Assembly (NCBI GenBank): GCA_902795065.1
Contig: CADBJR010000001.1
Span: forward strand, 186,001-250,000
Source of the DNA: an uncultured Coriobacteriaceae bacterium
GTDB lineage: Bacteria > Actinomycetota > Coriobacteriia > Coriobacteriales > Atopobiaceae
Direction of reading: 5' to 3'
DNA: 64,000 nucleotides
Position 1 is the first letter of the stretch. Each line of letters begins with the position of its first letter. A model generated the notes under the pieces. It saw only the letters and a program-made list of their open reading frames with translations. It searched no databases and was not told the DNA's origin. A program made the translations under genes and the position numbers. Below are positions 43,962 to 55,861 of the stretch, one piece after another.

Positions 43962-45449
43962 CTATCCGTTGGCGCGCGAGCGGTACGCGCAGGCTTCCAT
44001 GACGTTGTCGGGTGATACCGCCTCGTTCTTCTCGAGGTCGGCAATCGAACGGGCAACCCGCGAGACCCGATCGATCGCGCGGCCCCCGAGGGCGAGGCGT
44101 GCGGAAATGCGTTCGAACAGCGCCTGCGCCTCGCTCGAGAACCCATAGTTCCCCACCCCGCGTCCCCGCTTGCACGCCGCTCCCCGCTCCCGCCAGCTGC
44201 GGAACTCGAGCGCGTCGGCGAGCAGCTCGCGCATATCGTTCGATGAGAGGCCCGTGTCGCCCGCGATGACCTTCTGCGCATCAGGCCGTGCGACATCGAC
44301 GACGACGTCGATCCTGTCCATGAGGGGGCCGCCGATGCGCGCCTGGTAGGACGCGACACGAGCGGGCGGGCAGGTGCACTCGTGACCCGGATCGCCAAGA
44401 TGACCGCATGGGCAGGGATTCGCCGCCGCGATGAGCTGGAACGAGCAGGGGAAGGTGTAGACGCCGTCGACGCGCACGAGCCTGACCTCGCGTTCCTCGA
44501 GCGGCTGCCTGAGCGCCTGCAGGACGTTCGTGGCGAACTCGGGCATCTCATCGAGGAAGAGGATGCCCTGATGCGCGAGGGAAACCTCGCCGGGGAGGAC
44601 GGGCCGTCCTCCCCCGATGAGGCCGCCCAACGATATCGAATGATGGGGAGCGCGGAAGGGTCTGACGCCGTGCGCGAGATCGGAGGTGTCCTCGCCCGCC
44701 ACGGAATGGATGAGGAGCGCCTCGTTGAGCTCCGAACCTCCGAGTCGCGGAAGGATCAAGGGCATGCGTTTCGCAAGCATGGTCTTCCCCGCACCGGGCG
44801 GCCCCATCATGAGCAGGCCGTGACGGCCGACCGCTGCGACGAGGAACGCGCGCTTCGCCACATCCTGATCGATGACGTCCGCGAAATCGGGGCCTCTGTC
44901 CCAGGAGCCTCCGCCATCTCCATCCCACAGCGGCGCGTACGGACGGCACGCGCCCACCCCTTCCCTCATGGTGGATATCGACGGGCAGACGAGGCAATCC
45001 TCGAGCGGGAGCGCCCCGCGCTCTCCCCCGAAGACGAGGGAGAGGCCGAGGCTGTTGGCAAGGCGGGCATATGCGACGGTGCCGCGCGTCGCGGCGATGT
45101 CGCCGTTCAGCGCGAGCTCCCCCACGAAGAGGCATCTGTCGAGCCCCTCCGTGGGAATCTGCCCGGTGCTCGCGAGGATTGCGAGCGCGATCGGAAAGTC
45201 GTACGCGGTGCCCGTCTTGCGGATCTCGGCAGGCGAGAGGTTGATCGTTATATGCGCACGAGGGACCGAGTATCCGCAGCTCTTGAGGGCGTTGCGCACG
45301 CGCAGGGGCGACTCATGGACTGCCGAGTCGGGACTGCCCACGATTGTGATCCCCGGAATGCCCGCGGAGATGCCCACCTCGACGGTAACCGGCAGCGCCA
45401 TCACGCCGCGCAGCTGTGCCGTTTGGATGGAGAAGGTCCCGTCAGACAT
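43962..45449 (-). CDS. comM: YifB/ComM family AAA+ ATPase
   Basis: This 495-residue protein has an N-terminal Lon-protease-like domain (LSPAEIRKTGTAYDFPIALAIL at about 71-92), a Mg-chelatase AAA domain with Walker A GPPGAGKT (216-223) and LFLDEMPEF Walker B, and a C-terminal helical domain. ComM is a helicase aiding branch migration in transformation. The start at 45449 overlaps the yraN stop. It is followed by dprA. Confidence 0.94.
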   Translation of the reverse strand: MSDGTFSIQTAQLRGVMALPVTVEVGISAGIPGITIVGSPDSAVHESPLRVRNALKSCGYSVPRAHITINLSPAEIRKTGTAYDFPIALAILASTGQIPTEGLDRCLFVGELALNGDIAATRGTVAYARLANSLGLSLVFGGERGALPLEDCLVCPSISTMREGVGACRPYAPLWDGDGGGSWDRGPDFADVIDQDVAKRAFLVAAVGRHGLLMMGPPGAGKTMLAKRMPLILPRLGGSELNEALLIHSVAGEDTSDLAHGVRPFRAPHHSISLGGLIGGGRPVLPGEVSLAHQGILFLDEMPEFATNVLQALRQPLEEREVRLVRVDGVYTFPCSFQLIAAANPCPCGHLGDPGHECTCPPARVASYQARIGGPLMDRIDVVVDVARPDAQKVIAGDTGLSSNDMRELLADALEFRSWRERGAACKRGRGVGNYGFSSEAQALFERISARLALGGRAIDRVSRVARSIADLEKNEAVSPDNVMEACAYRSRANG

Positions 45450-45892
45450 CACGCATCCCACCAATATCCGCCCTCGAGGTGCGAGATGTGGGCGACGCGC
45501 TCGCTCAGGAAAGTCACCGCCACGACATCAAGCCGCACGAGCTCCGCCTCCTCGTGGACCATCTTGTAGAAGTCGATCATCTTGCCGTAGCGTTCGAACT
45601 TGTCGGCATCGACGGCCTCCTCGGGGGCGATATCATCGGGACGGCCGAGCACCCTCCTGCTCTTGACCTCGACGAACACGACGATGTCGTCGCATTCCGC
45701 GATGATGTCCACCTCGCCGAACGGCGTCTTCCAGTTGCGCTCGACGATCTCGTATCCGCTGTCGGAGAGGAAGTTCTCGGCGACCGCCTCGCCGACGCGC
45801 CCCACCTCCTTCGGCGTGAACTCCTCGATGCCCTCGAATGCCGGCCTCGTGATGTCGACGACGGCCTCAATCTTGCGGTCGAACTCTGCCAT
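45449..45892 (-). CDS. yraN: YraN family (UPF0102) endonuclease-like protein
   Basis: This 147-residue protein has the UPF0102 motifs GRVGEAVAENFL, Y-E-I-V-E-R-N-W and FGEVDIIAECDDIVVFVEVKSRR, an endonuclease-like fold with D-x-E-x-K residues. Biochemical role is unsettled. It lies between rnhB and comM, as in most bacteria. The N-terminal ATG at 45892 follows GGACC. Confidence 0.92.
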   Translation of the reverse strand: MAEFDRKIEAVVDITRPAFEGIEEFTPKEVGRVGEAVAENFLSDSGYEIVERNWKTPFGEVDIIAECDDIVVFVEVKSRRVLGRPDDIAPEEAVDADKFERYGKMIDFYKMVHEEAELVRLDVVAVTFLSERVAHISHLEGGYWWDA

Positions 45893-46075
45893 AGGTCCTC
45901 CTTCGTCTGGATGGCGTTCGGAGGCCCCAGTGTGGCAGGTCGTCCTGACGGGACATTTACCCGTGCCTATCGGCGGGCTTGCTGCAATCTGACAGGTACG
46001 GCCCGTCCGCTGCGAACGTGCAGGAAGGCGGGCCGTCATCGATGTCGAATACCGGAAGGACGCCTGGACGGCGAA

Positions 46076-46849
46076 TTAGAAGAGGCGGGGCGCCTCCACG
46101 AAGTTTCCGCAGAACGTTGCCCGATGGACGGGCGTGAGGCCGTGGCTCCTGATGGCATCGATGTGCTCCTGCGAGGCGTACCCCTTGGATTTGGCGAACC
46201 CGTAGCCGGGGTAGGCGCGTTCGAGATCGTCCATGAGGGCGTCGCGCGTGACCTTGGCCACGATCGACGCCGCGGAGATGGCGGCGATGCGCGCATCCCC
46301 CTTGACAACGCAGCGCTCGCGCGGATGCACGTGGACGGGGTTCCCGTCGATGAGGACGCAGTCGGGGTCGACGCCCGTCGCCTCGATAGCCCCTGCCATG
46401 GCAAGCCTCAGGGCGACCGCCATGCCCCTGCGGTCAATCTCCTCGGGAGGGATGTGGCAGATGCCGAGCGCGATGGCGTGCTCGCGGATGCGCACGGCGA
46501 GCTCTTCGCGCCGTTTGGGCGTGAGCTGCTTGGAATCGTTCAATCCGAGGATGATCGGCTCGTCGGGAAGGGCGACGGCGCATACGGTGAGCGGCCCCGC
46601 GACGGCACCGCGTCCCACCTCGTCCACTCCGAGGACGATACCGTCCCCGCCCAGCTCGCGCTGGAGGTCGTAGAGCGCACGCACACGCTCCTCCTCGGCG
46701 GCAAGCGCATCCCGGGCCTTGAGGGCACGCTCGAGCGCGCGGGCAACCTGCTTGCGCGGGTCGTCGGCATAGCGCTGCGCGAGCGCGTCGAGCTCGTCGG
46801 GGGATGCCGCCGCGATGAGGGCGGCTATGTCGTGCGCTGAGGTCGCCAT
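46076..46849 (-). CDS. rnhB: Ribonuclease HII
   Basis: This 257-residue enzyme cuts RNA in RNA-DNA hybrids and removes single ribonucleotides. The active-site Asp76-Glu77 lie in GVDEVGRGAVAG and Asp in VLIDGNPV. The N-terminal 70 residues (DELDALAQRYADDPRKQVARALERAL) are an extra helical domain found in Firmicute-type RNase HII. It lies between rplS and yraN. Confidence 0.95.
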   Translation of the reverse strand: MATSAHDIAALIAAASPDELDALAQRYADDPRKQVARALERALKARDALAAEEERVRALYDLQRELGGDGIVLGVDEVGRGAVAGPLTVCAVALPDEPIILGLNDSKQLTPKRREELAVRIREHAIALGICHIPPEEIDRRGMAVALRLAMAGAIEATGVDPDCVLIDGNPVHVHPRERCVVKGDARIAAISAASIVAKVTRDALMDDLERAYPGYGFAKSKGYASQEHIDAIRSHGLTPVHRATFCGNFVEAPRLF

Positions 46850-46863
46850 AGGCCCATCCTAGC

Positions 46864-46887
46864 AAAAGACCGCCCCGAAGGGCGGTC
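46864..46887 (-). terminator. Terminator of rplS
   Basis: On the minus strand GACCGCCC-TTCG-GGGCGGTC forms an 8-bp stem with a UUCG-type loop, followed by TTTT. It lies 25 bases after the rplS stop. Confidence 0.9.
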
Positions 46888-46911
46888 TCGAAGATCTTCT
46901 GGAGCCTGCTG

Positions 46912-47256
46912 CTAGTTGCGCTTCTCGCGGATGCGGGCGGCCTTGCCGATGCGGTCGCGCAGGTAGTAGAGCTTGGCGCGATGGACGTCGCCGTGGCGGA
47001 CGACCTCGAGCTTCGCGATCTTGGGGCTGTGCAGGGGGAAGGTGCGCTCGACGCCCACGCCGAAGCTGATCTTGCGGACGGTGAAGGTCTCGCGGGAGCT
47101 GCCGCCGCTCATGCGGATGACATCGCCCTGGAAGACCTGCTCGCGCTGGCGGTCGCCTTCCTTGATCTTGTAGTGAACCTTGACGTTGTCGCCGACCTTG
47201 ACCTCGGGGATGTCATCCCTGATGTCCTGGCGCTCGATGGCACGAATGTAGTCCAT
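46912..47256 (-). CDS. rplS: 50S ribosomal protein L19
   Basis: This 114-residue protein has the L19 signatures [40 protein letters not shown] and [20 protein letters not shown]. The ATG at 47256 has AAGGAAATGG upstream; an in-frame start at 47328 lies upstream of it in the leader. It has its own promoter and terminator, so it is monocistronic here; trmD, its usual neighbour, lies 9 kb away. Confidence 0.96.
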   Translation of the reverse strand: MDYIRAIERQDIRDDIPEVKVGDNVKVHYKIKEGDRQREQVFQGDVIRMSGGSSRETFTVRKISFGVGVERTFPLHSPKIAKLEVVRHGDVHRAKLYYLRDRIGKAARIREKRN

Positions 47257-47279
47257 ATTCCATTTCCTTATCTCTAGAG

Positions 47280-47308
47280 GTGCCGCCGCATGCGTGCAGG
47301 ATCGGCAC
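47280..47308 (-). promoter_or_regulatory. Stem-loop in the rplS 5' leader
   Basis: GTGCCG (47280-47285) and CGGCAC (47303-47308) pair around a GCATGC-containing centre in the roughly 68-base leader between the promoter and rplS. It may be an L19 autoregulatory leader. Confidence 0.4.
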
Positions 47309-47330
47309 ATAGCTTCACACACGGGCAATG

Positions 47331-47359
47331 ATTATAGGTGTTCGGCTGGATTCGGGCAA
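47331..47359 (-). promoter_or_regulatory. Promoter of rplS
   Basis: Reading the minus strand, TTGCCC (47359-47354) and a perfect TATAAT (47336-47331) are spaced by 17 bases. Transcription should start near 47324. Confidence 0.75.
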
Positions 47360-47400
47360 GGGTGACTTTCCATCCATCACGCAGCGCCCATACGCCCTCC

Positions 47401-48363
47401 CTACAGGCAGAAACCGAACGAGACGCCTGCCTCGGAATCGGCGAGGTTGGTGGCGGACGCATAGCCCGTCGCGGTGACCTGGTAGAAGGTGTCGTCAGTC
47501 ACGGCGAGGAACTCGAATGCGTAGGGGGTGCGGTACCACCAGGGCACATCCTCCCCACGGAACGGGAGGATGAGGTAGGGATCGGAGTCGCTGTACTGGT
47601 CGACGCCCGCCTGCCTAAACCCCTCGTACTGCGTCCCCTCCGCATTGAGCATCGCATCGGCTCCGTCCGAGAGGTAGCCGAACTCCTCCTCAAGCCAGTT
47701 GATCTCGCCGCAGACCTCGCGGCACGAGAACAGCCAGAGCGCGTCGTCGGTGGTGGTGACCGCGGAGGTGGTGTCGGTCTTGCCCGTGTTGTCGGTGGAC
47801 TTGCGCACGGGCAGGATCCGCCCGGACAGCTCGGGCGGGAGAAGCGCCATGCCGTCTTGCGCGAGCCATGCCCTGAGCTCGGAGCCCTGCCAGCCTCCCG
47901 TGCTGCTCGCCGTGGGGTTGAAGCGCCTCACGGCGATCGGGAAGACCTGGAAGGTGAGCGCAGCCCTCCCCTGCCCGTCGGCGCGCGTGTCGTGCAGGAT
48001 GCCCACGAGACGCGCCTCGACGGTCATGCCGCCCTCGATCACGATAAGATGCGTGGAGGTCGCAAGGCGTCCGTCTGCGTCGACGAGGCCGTACTCCTGC
48101 GCGATCGCGCGCCCCGACGCCTCGTCGGGAGCGGCTTCGATGAGGTCGGCGATCAAGCCGAGCTCGGTCCACGTGTACTCGGGGAAGCTCTTCGGCTCGA
48201 GCACGTCGACCTCGGGCTCGGGCTCCACCTGACCGGACGGCTTGGAGGGCGCGGCAGGTTCCTCGTTGAGGACGTAGAGCAGGGCGAAGACGCCCGCCCC
48301 GACGAAGGCCAGGCCGATGATGAGGCCGAGCACGGTCTTCACGATGCTTGATGCCTTGGACAT
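47401..48363 (-). CDS. Membrane-anchored DUF6273-like protein
   Basis: This 320-residue protein has a single N-terminal membrane anchor (about residues 10-33), a Pro/Glu-rich spacer and a large extracytoplasmic domain. The domain has motifs common in gut-bacterial DUF6273 proteins: GWQGSELRAWLAQDGMALLPPEL, STDNTGKTDTTSAVTTTDDALWLFS and a final GFCL. The ATG at 48363 has AGGTAGGA upstream. The gene follows dgt by two bases. Function is unknown; it is probably cell-surface. Confidence 0.75.
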   Translation of the reverse strand: MSKASSIVKTVLGLIIGLAFVGAGVFALLYVLNEEPAAPSKPSGQVEPEPEVDVLEPKSFPEYTWTELGLIADLIEAAPDEASGRAIAQEYGLVDADGRLATSTHLIVIEGGMTVEARLVGILHDTRADGQGRAALTFQVFPIAVRRFNPTASSTGGWQGSELRAWLAQDGMALLPPELSGRILPVRKSTDNTGKTDTTSAVTTTDDALWLFSCREVCGEINWLEEEFGYLSDGADAMLNAEGTQYEGFRQAGVDQYSDSDPYLILPFRGEDVPWWYRTPYAFEFLAVTDDTFYQVTATGYASATNLADSEAGVSFGFCL

Positions 48364-48365
48364 TC

Positions 48366-49409
48366 CTACCTCTTCCATGAACGCGGGATGCGCAGCTCCT
48401 CGAAGCGCCGCACCGCGTAGCGGTCCGTCATACCTGATACGAAATCGGCGACCTGGATGTCGGGATGATCGGCATCGTTTGCGGTGTATTCGGCGGGAAC
48501 CTCGTCCATATGCGCGATGAAATGGTCGAAGAGCTCGGAGATCATGACCGCCGCCTTCGGCTCCTCGTACTTTGCGTCGCCATGGGTGTAGAGGTTGTCG
48601 AAGAGGAAGGCCCTCATGCCGAGCATCGCCTCGAGCACGTCGGGGCTCATGGAGATGTCGCCCGTCTGGGCGCTGTGCGCGATGACGTCGTTGACCATGG
48701 TGCCGATGCGCTGCGACGACGAGGTGCCGAGGACCTCTGTGAAGGCCGCGGGAAGCGACGACTCGCTCAGGATGCCCGCGCGTTCGGCATCGTCGATGTC
48801 GTGCACGACGTAGGCGATGCGGTCGGAAAGCGCGACGACGCGGCCCTCGAGCGTGACCGCGGGCGTTATGCCCGTGTGGCAGCGGATGCCGTCGACGGTC
48901 TCGAACGTGAGGTTGAGGCCCTTGCCGTTGCGCTCGAGCAGCTCGACGATGCGGACGCTCTGCAGGTTGTGCCTGAAGAGGTCGTCGGGAGCCTCCTCCC
49001 CCAGCTCGCGCCGCCGCCACGCCGCCATCGCACGCGAGAGGGCCTTCTCGCCGCAGTGGCCGAACGGCGTATGGCCGAGGTCGTGCCCGAGCGCGATCGC
49101 CTCGGTAAGGTCCTCGTTCAGGGCGAGCGCGCGGGCGATGGAGCGGGAGATCTGGGATACCTCGAGGGTGTGCGCGAGGCGCGTGCGGTAGTGGTCGCCC
49201 TCGGGTGCGAGGAAGACCTGCGTCTTATGCGCGAGCCGCCGGAAGCTCTTGCAGTGAAGGATGCGGTCGCGGTCGCGCTGGAAGGCGGTGCGGTACGGAT
49301 CGGGTTCCTCGTAGCTGAGCCTGCCCAACGTCGTCGCGGAGCATGCCGCATCAGGCGAGAGCAGCTCCCGCTCGCGGCGCTCGAGTTCCTGGCTTGTCAC
49401 CTCATGCAT
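48366..49409 (-). CDS. dgt: Deoxyguanosinetriphosphate triphosphohydrolase-like protein
   Basis: This 347-residue HD-domain protein matches the dGTPase-like family: HTLEVSQISRSIARAL, ALGHDLGHTPFGHCGE with the metal-binding HD, FRHNLQSVRIVELLE and ALSDRIAYVVHDIDDA. It would hydrolyse dNTPs to nucleosides plus triphosphate. It lies beside ppdK, separated by a terminator; in many Gram-positives dgt is followed by dnaG, which is not here. Confidence 0.92.
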   Translation of the reverse strand: MHEVTSQELERRERELLSPDAACSATTLGRLSYEEPDPYRTAFQRDRDRILHCKSFRRLAHKTQVFLAPEGDHYRTRLAHTLEVSQISRSIARALALNEDLTEAIALGHDLGHTPFGHCGEKALSRAMAAWRRRELGEEAPDDLFRHNLQSVRIVELLERNGKGLNLTFETVDGIRCHTGITPAVTLEGRVVALSDRIAYVVHDIDDAERAGILSESSLPAAFTEVLGTSSSQRIGTMVNDVIAHSAQTGDISMSPDVLEAMLGMRAFLFDNLYTHGDAKYEEPKAAVMISELFDHFIAHMDEVPAEYTANDADHPDIQVADFVSGMTDRYAVRRFEELRIPRSWKR

Positions 49410-49423
49410 CGGATGCTCCCTGT

Positions 49424-49459
49424 CAAAAGAAGGAGGAGGGGCGCATGGCCCCTCCTCCT
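49424..49459 (-). terminator. Terminator of ppdK
   Basis: On the minus strand AGGAGGAGGGGC/GCCCCTCCTCCT forms a 12-bp perfect stem with a 5-base loop, followed by TCTTTTG, 28 bases after the ppdK stop. Confidence 0.85.
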
Positions 49460-49486
49460 ATGGTAGTGCAAAACAGCCGGACGCGA

Positions 49487-52249
<2,763 letters not shown>

Positions 52250-52300
52250 AGTTTCTCCCTTTTCTAACACCAAACACGGTCGGACTGGCGAATTGCTGGC

Positions 52301-52363
52301 GGGAAACTGCCGTTTCCCTCCAATTTGGATATTCTAAAGCATGAGGACCCTCTTGGGGTCCTC
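52301..52363. promoter_or_regulatory. Two hairpins ahead of ppdK
   Basis: GGGAAAC-TGCC-GTTTCCC (52301-52318) and GAGGACCC-N5-GGGTCCTC (52343-52363) are perfect inverted repeats in the 160 bases between the truncated regulator gene and ppdK. Neither has a convincing T tract. They may be a weak terminator plus a leader hairpin controlling ppdK. Confidence 0.4.
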
Positions 52364-52409
52364 AATCGTGCTTGATGTGTCGGTATTCGGAAGGAATACG
52401 TAAAGATTC

Positions 52410-52793
52410 CTACCTCTTACGGTAGACCGCGCCGACCTCATGCGACGGAGCGATGCCCGTGAGCGTGGAGATGACCGTGACGGCGGGGCCGAGCAGGTCG
52501 ATCGAGGGGATGCCCCTGCGGTCGAGCTCGCGGCGGATCTCGCGGCGCAGCGTGCCATCGGCGAAGGTGTGGAAGACGGCGCACTGGCGACCGGAGTTGT
52601 AGTGCTCGTCGAAGTACTCGCACACCGTCTCGACATCGGCGATGTTCGAGAGGCGCTCGATCTCGACGGAGCCGTCGGGGAACTGCGCCGCAGCGGCGTA
52701 CACGACGGCAAGGGCCGTCTCGCCGCGCGAGTCGGACAGGATGTAGAGGATTGGGTTGTCCACGGCGAAGATGTCGTCGATGCTGCTGGCCAT
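52410..52793 (-). pseudogene. Truncated PPDK regulatory protein (N-terminal half only)
   Basis: This 127-residue reading frame matches the N-terminal half of the PEP synthase/PPDK regulatory protein (Kinase-PPPase family, DUF299), which is about 270 residues long. YILSDSRGETALAVVYAAAAQF, REIRRELDRRGIPSIDLLGP and the end S-H-E-V-G-A-V-Y-R align with the family up to the point where RKLDExYF normally follows. The P-loop GxSRTSKTP kinase region is absent. It sits in the canonical place between glyS and ppdK. No remnant of the C-terminal half was found in any frame downstream. It may be a pseudogene or a domain retained for another role. Confidence 0.7.
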
Positions 52794-52831
52794 GTCGCGC
52801 TCTTTTCTGGTCGTCGGGTCCTTCAACCATC

Positions 52832-54925
52832 CTACTTCTTGGACAGGCACCCGATATCTGCCACATCGGCGAAGATACCGGAAAACCTGTTGAGGAGCCT
52901 CAGGCGGTTCTCCTTTACCCTAGTGTCCTCATCCATGACAAGAACTTCAACGAAGAAGCGGTCAATGGGCTCCCTGAGTTCGGCAAGTGCGGTGAACGCG
53001 CCGGCGAAGTCCTTCGCCTCGAGGCGGTCGGCAACCGCACCGCGGCCATGCTCGATCGCGGCGAGCAGGGCGGTCTCGGGCTCGGTCATGAGCGATGCGT
53101 CGCAGTCGGTGCCGAGGGAGGCGTCGCCGAGGTGCGCGGCGCGGGTATAGGCGGTCGAGAGGTCCTCGAAGAGCTCGGGGCTGTTGGCGCGGGCGTCGGC
53201 GAGCGCACGGGCGCGGGCGAGGAACTCTGCCGGATCGATGATGCCGATGGCGGAGATCGCGTCGATGATGTCCGCGGCAATGCCCTCGTCCTTGGCGATG
53301 GCGGCGAGGCGGCCGGCGAAGAACGCGCGCACCTTGCCCGCGACGTCGGCGGAATCGAAGGCGAGGCCCTGGTCGGCGTAGGAGGCGAGCGCCGTGTCGA
53401 TGAGCGCTGCCAACGAGACGGAAGGAAGCTCCTTGAGCATGGAGATCACGCCGATGGTCGCGCGGCGGACGGCGTAGGGATCGGAGGAGCCCGTGGGAGC
53501 CTCGTCGATCGCGAAGATGCCGCAGATCGTGTCGAGCTTGTCGGCGATGGCGACGGCCTTGCCGACGATGCCCTCGGGCAGCTCGTCGCCGGCGAAGCGC
53601 GGGCGGTAGTGCTCCCGGATGGCCTGGCACACGGCGGCGGGCTCGCCCGCTGCCGCGGCGTAGTAGCCGCCCATCACGCCCTGCTGGTTGGTGAACTCGA
53701 CGACCGCCTGGCTCACAAGGTCCCCCTTGGCGAGATGCGCGGCGCGCACCGCCTCGCGGTGCGTCTCGGCATCGGTGCCGGCGAGCTCCGCCACGGCTCC
53801 CGCGAGCGTCTCCATGCGCGAGACCTTGGCGCGCATGGTGCCGAGCTTCTCCTGGAACGTGACGACCGAGAGGCGCTCGACATACTCGTCCAGCGGGACC
53901 CTGAGGTCCTCGTCGTAGAAGAACTTGGCATCGTAGAGGCGTGCGCGGACGACGCGCTCGTTGCCGTCGACCACGGTGGCCTCCGTGCCCGGGGCAGCGT
54001 TCGAGACGACCACGAACTCGCGGGTGAGACTGCCGTCGGCCGCATAGACCGGGAAGTAGCGCTGGTTGGAGAGCATGGACTCGCAGATGATCTCGTGCGG
54101 GACCGCGAGGAACTGCTCGTCGAAGGTGCCCACGAGCACGCTCGGCCACTCGCAGAGGTTCACGACCTCGTCGAAGATGCGCTTGGGCGTGTCGACATGG
54201 GCGCCGCCGCGTTCCTGCTCGATTGCGGCGATGCCGGCGCGGATGACCTCGGCGCGGCGCTTCTCGCCGAGCACGAAGGCATCCTCGAGCACGCGCTCGT
54301 AGCAGGACGCCTCGGGGACGGCGTGGTCGCCGGGGGCGAGGACGCGGTGCCCGCGCGTGGTGGAGCCGCTCGTGACGTCGGCATAGGAGACGGGCACGAC
54401 CTCGCTGCCGAGCAGGGCGCAGATCCAGCGGATCGGACGCACGAAGCCCGCATGCTCGCTCCCCCACCGCTGGCTGCGGTAGTTGGGCCACTCGAGCGAT
54501 GCGATGGTGCGCTCGGAGAGCGCGGAGAGCAGCGGGAGCGCGGGCGCGGACGGGATGGTCTTCTCGGCGAAGACGTACTCGCGGCCGTCGGTATCGACGC
54601 GGCGGACGAGCGCTGCGGCGTCGACGCCGCACTTGCGAGCGAAGCCGAGCGCTGCCTTAGTGGGCGCGCCGTCGGCGTCGAAGGCGATCTGGGCTGCGGG
54701 ACCGCGCTTCACGTCGTGGACCTCGTCGGTCGCGGTCGCGCAGGCCTCGACGATCACGGCGAGACGGCGGGGCGTCGAGAGCGTGCGGATGGCGCCGTGG
54801 GCGAGGCCGGTCTCGGCCATGCCGCGCTCGATGATGGTCCCGAGCTGCTTCTGGGCGTTCATGAGCGGTGCGGAGGGCATCTCCTCGGTGCCGATCTCGA
54901 GGAGGAAGTCGCGGGTCTCGGCCAT
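52832..54925 (-). CDS. glyS: Glycyl-tRNA synthetase beta subunit
   Basis: This 697-residue subunit of the alpha2-beta2 glycyl-tRNA synthetase starts with DFLLEIGTEEMPSAPL, and has the HD-type central region and a C-terminal anticodon-binding domain (DRFFVEVLVMDEDTRVKENRLRLL). It begins one base after the glyQ stop. Two-subunit GlyRS is unusual for high-GC Actinobacteria, which mostly have the single-chain type, and fits Coriobacteriia. Confidence 0.96.
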   Translation of the reverse strand: MAETRDFLLEIGTEEMPSAPLMNAQKQLGTIIERGMAETGLAHGAIRTLSTPRRLAVIVEACATATDEVHDVKRGPAAQIAFDADGAPTKAALGFARKCGVDAAALVRRVDTDGREYVFAEKTIPSAPALPLLSALSERTIASLEWPNYRSQRWGSEHAGFVRPIRWICALLGSEVVPVSYADVTSGSTTRGHRVLAPGDHAVPEASCYERVLEDAFVLGEKRRAEVIRAGIAAIEQERGGAHVDTPKRIFDEVVNLCEWPSVLVGTFDEQFLAVPHEIICESMLSNQRYFPVYAADGSLTREFVVVSNAAPGTEATVVDGNERVVRARLYDAKFFYDEDLRVPLDEYVERLSVVTFQEKLGTMRAKVSRMETLAGAVAELAGTDAETHREAVRAAHLAKGDLVSQAVVEFTNQQGVMGGYYAAAAGEPAAVCQAIREHYRPRFAGDELPEGIVGKAVAIADKLDTICGIFAIDEAPTGSSDPYAVRRATIGVISMLKELPSVSLAALIDTALASYADQGLAFDSADVAGKVRAFFAGRLAAIAKDEGIAADIIDAISAIGIIDPAEFLARARALADARANSPELFEDLSTAYTRAAHLGDASLGTDCDASLMTEPETALLAAIEHGRGAVADRLEAKDFAGAFTALAELREPIDRFFVEVLVMDEDTRVKENRLRLLNRFSGIFADVADIGCLSKK

Positions 54926-55831
54926 CTATGCCACCTCCCCTTCCTTGGATTCGGAGCGTGCGGCGACCAGCTCCAGGTATGCCTCGCAGCAGGCCTTGGC
55001 GACGGTGCGCACGCGCAGGATGTAGTTGGCGCGCTCGGTCGCCGAGATGGCGCCGCGCGAATCGAGCAGGTTGAAGGCGTGGCTGCACTTCATGACGCAG
55101 TCGTATGCGGGAAGCGGGAGCTTCGCATCGAGGCAGCGATGGCACTCGGCCTCGTAGTCGTCGAACTTAGCGCGCATCATCTCGACGTCGGCGACCTCGA
55201 AGTTGTAGGCGCTGAACTCGCGCTCGTTCTCGAGGAAGACGTCGCCGTAGGTCATGGGCGTGCCGTCGGGCAGGTACGACCAGATGAGGTCGTAGACCGA
55301 GTCGACGCCCTGGATGTACATCGCGATGCGCTCGAGGCCGTAGGTGATCTCGACGGGAACCGGATCGACCTCGATGCCGCCGACCTGCTGGAAGTACGTG
55401 TACTGCGTGACCTCCATGCCGTCGAGCCAGACCTCCCAGCCGAGGCCCCAGGCGCCGAGCGTGGGGCTCTCCCAGTCGTCCTCGACGAAGCGTACATCGT
55501 GCTTGGCGGGATCGAGGCCGATGGCGGCGAGCGAGCCGAGATAGAGGTCCTGCGAGTCGGGCGGGCAGGGCTTCAGGATGACCTGGAACTGGTAGTAGTG
55601 CTGCATGCGGTTGGGGTTCTCGCCATAGCGTCCGTCGGCGGGGCGGCGGCACGGCTGCGGGTAGCAGGTGCGCCAAGCCGCGGGACCGAGGCTGCGCAGG
55701 GTCGTCGCCGTATGGAACGTGCCGGCACCGACCTCTGAGTCGTAGGGCTGCATCACGGTGCAGCCTTGGGCGGCCCAGTACCGCTCCAGAGCCAGGATCA
55801 TGTCTTGGAATGTAAGGACGTCTGCGTTCAT
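54926..55831 (-). CDS. glyQ: Glycyl-tRNA synthetase alpha subunit
   Basis: This 301-residue catalytic subunit has the signatures [62 protein letters not shown]-like (here YPQPCRRP), and MHPGSL-equivalent [20 protein letters not shown]. It adenylates glycine for glyS-dependent transfer. Confidence 0.97.
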   Translation of the reverse strand: MNADVLTFQDMILALERYWAAQGCTVMQPYDSEVGAGTFHTATTLRSLGPAAWRTCYPQPCRRPADGRYGENPNRMQHYYQFQVILKPCPPDSQDLYLGSLAAIGLDPAKHDVRFVEDDWESPTLGAWGLGWEVWLDGMEVTQYTYFQQVGGIEVDPVPVEITYGLERIAMYIQGVDSVYDLIWSYLPDGTPMTYGDVFLENEREFSAYNFEVADVEMMRAKFDDYEAECHRCLDAKLPLPAYDCVMKCSHAFNLLDSRGAISATERANYILRVRTVAKACCEAYLELVAARSESKEGEVA

Positions 55832-55861
55832 GGATTCCCTTTCAACGGACGCGGTTCACGT

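Noticed and set aside
52334-52711. 125-residue alternative frame at the truncated PPDK regulator
   Set aside because: Serine/arginine-rich shadow frame; it does not contain the missing C-terminal half of the regulator.
52751-55738. 995-residue plus-strand open frame opposite glyS and glyQ
   Set aside because: Same antisense artefact of high third-position GC; no start signals and low-complexity composition.
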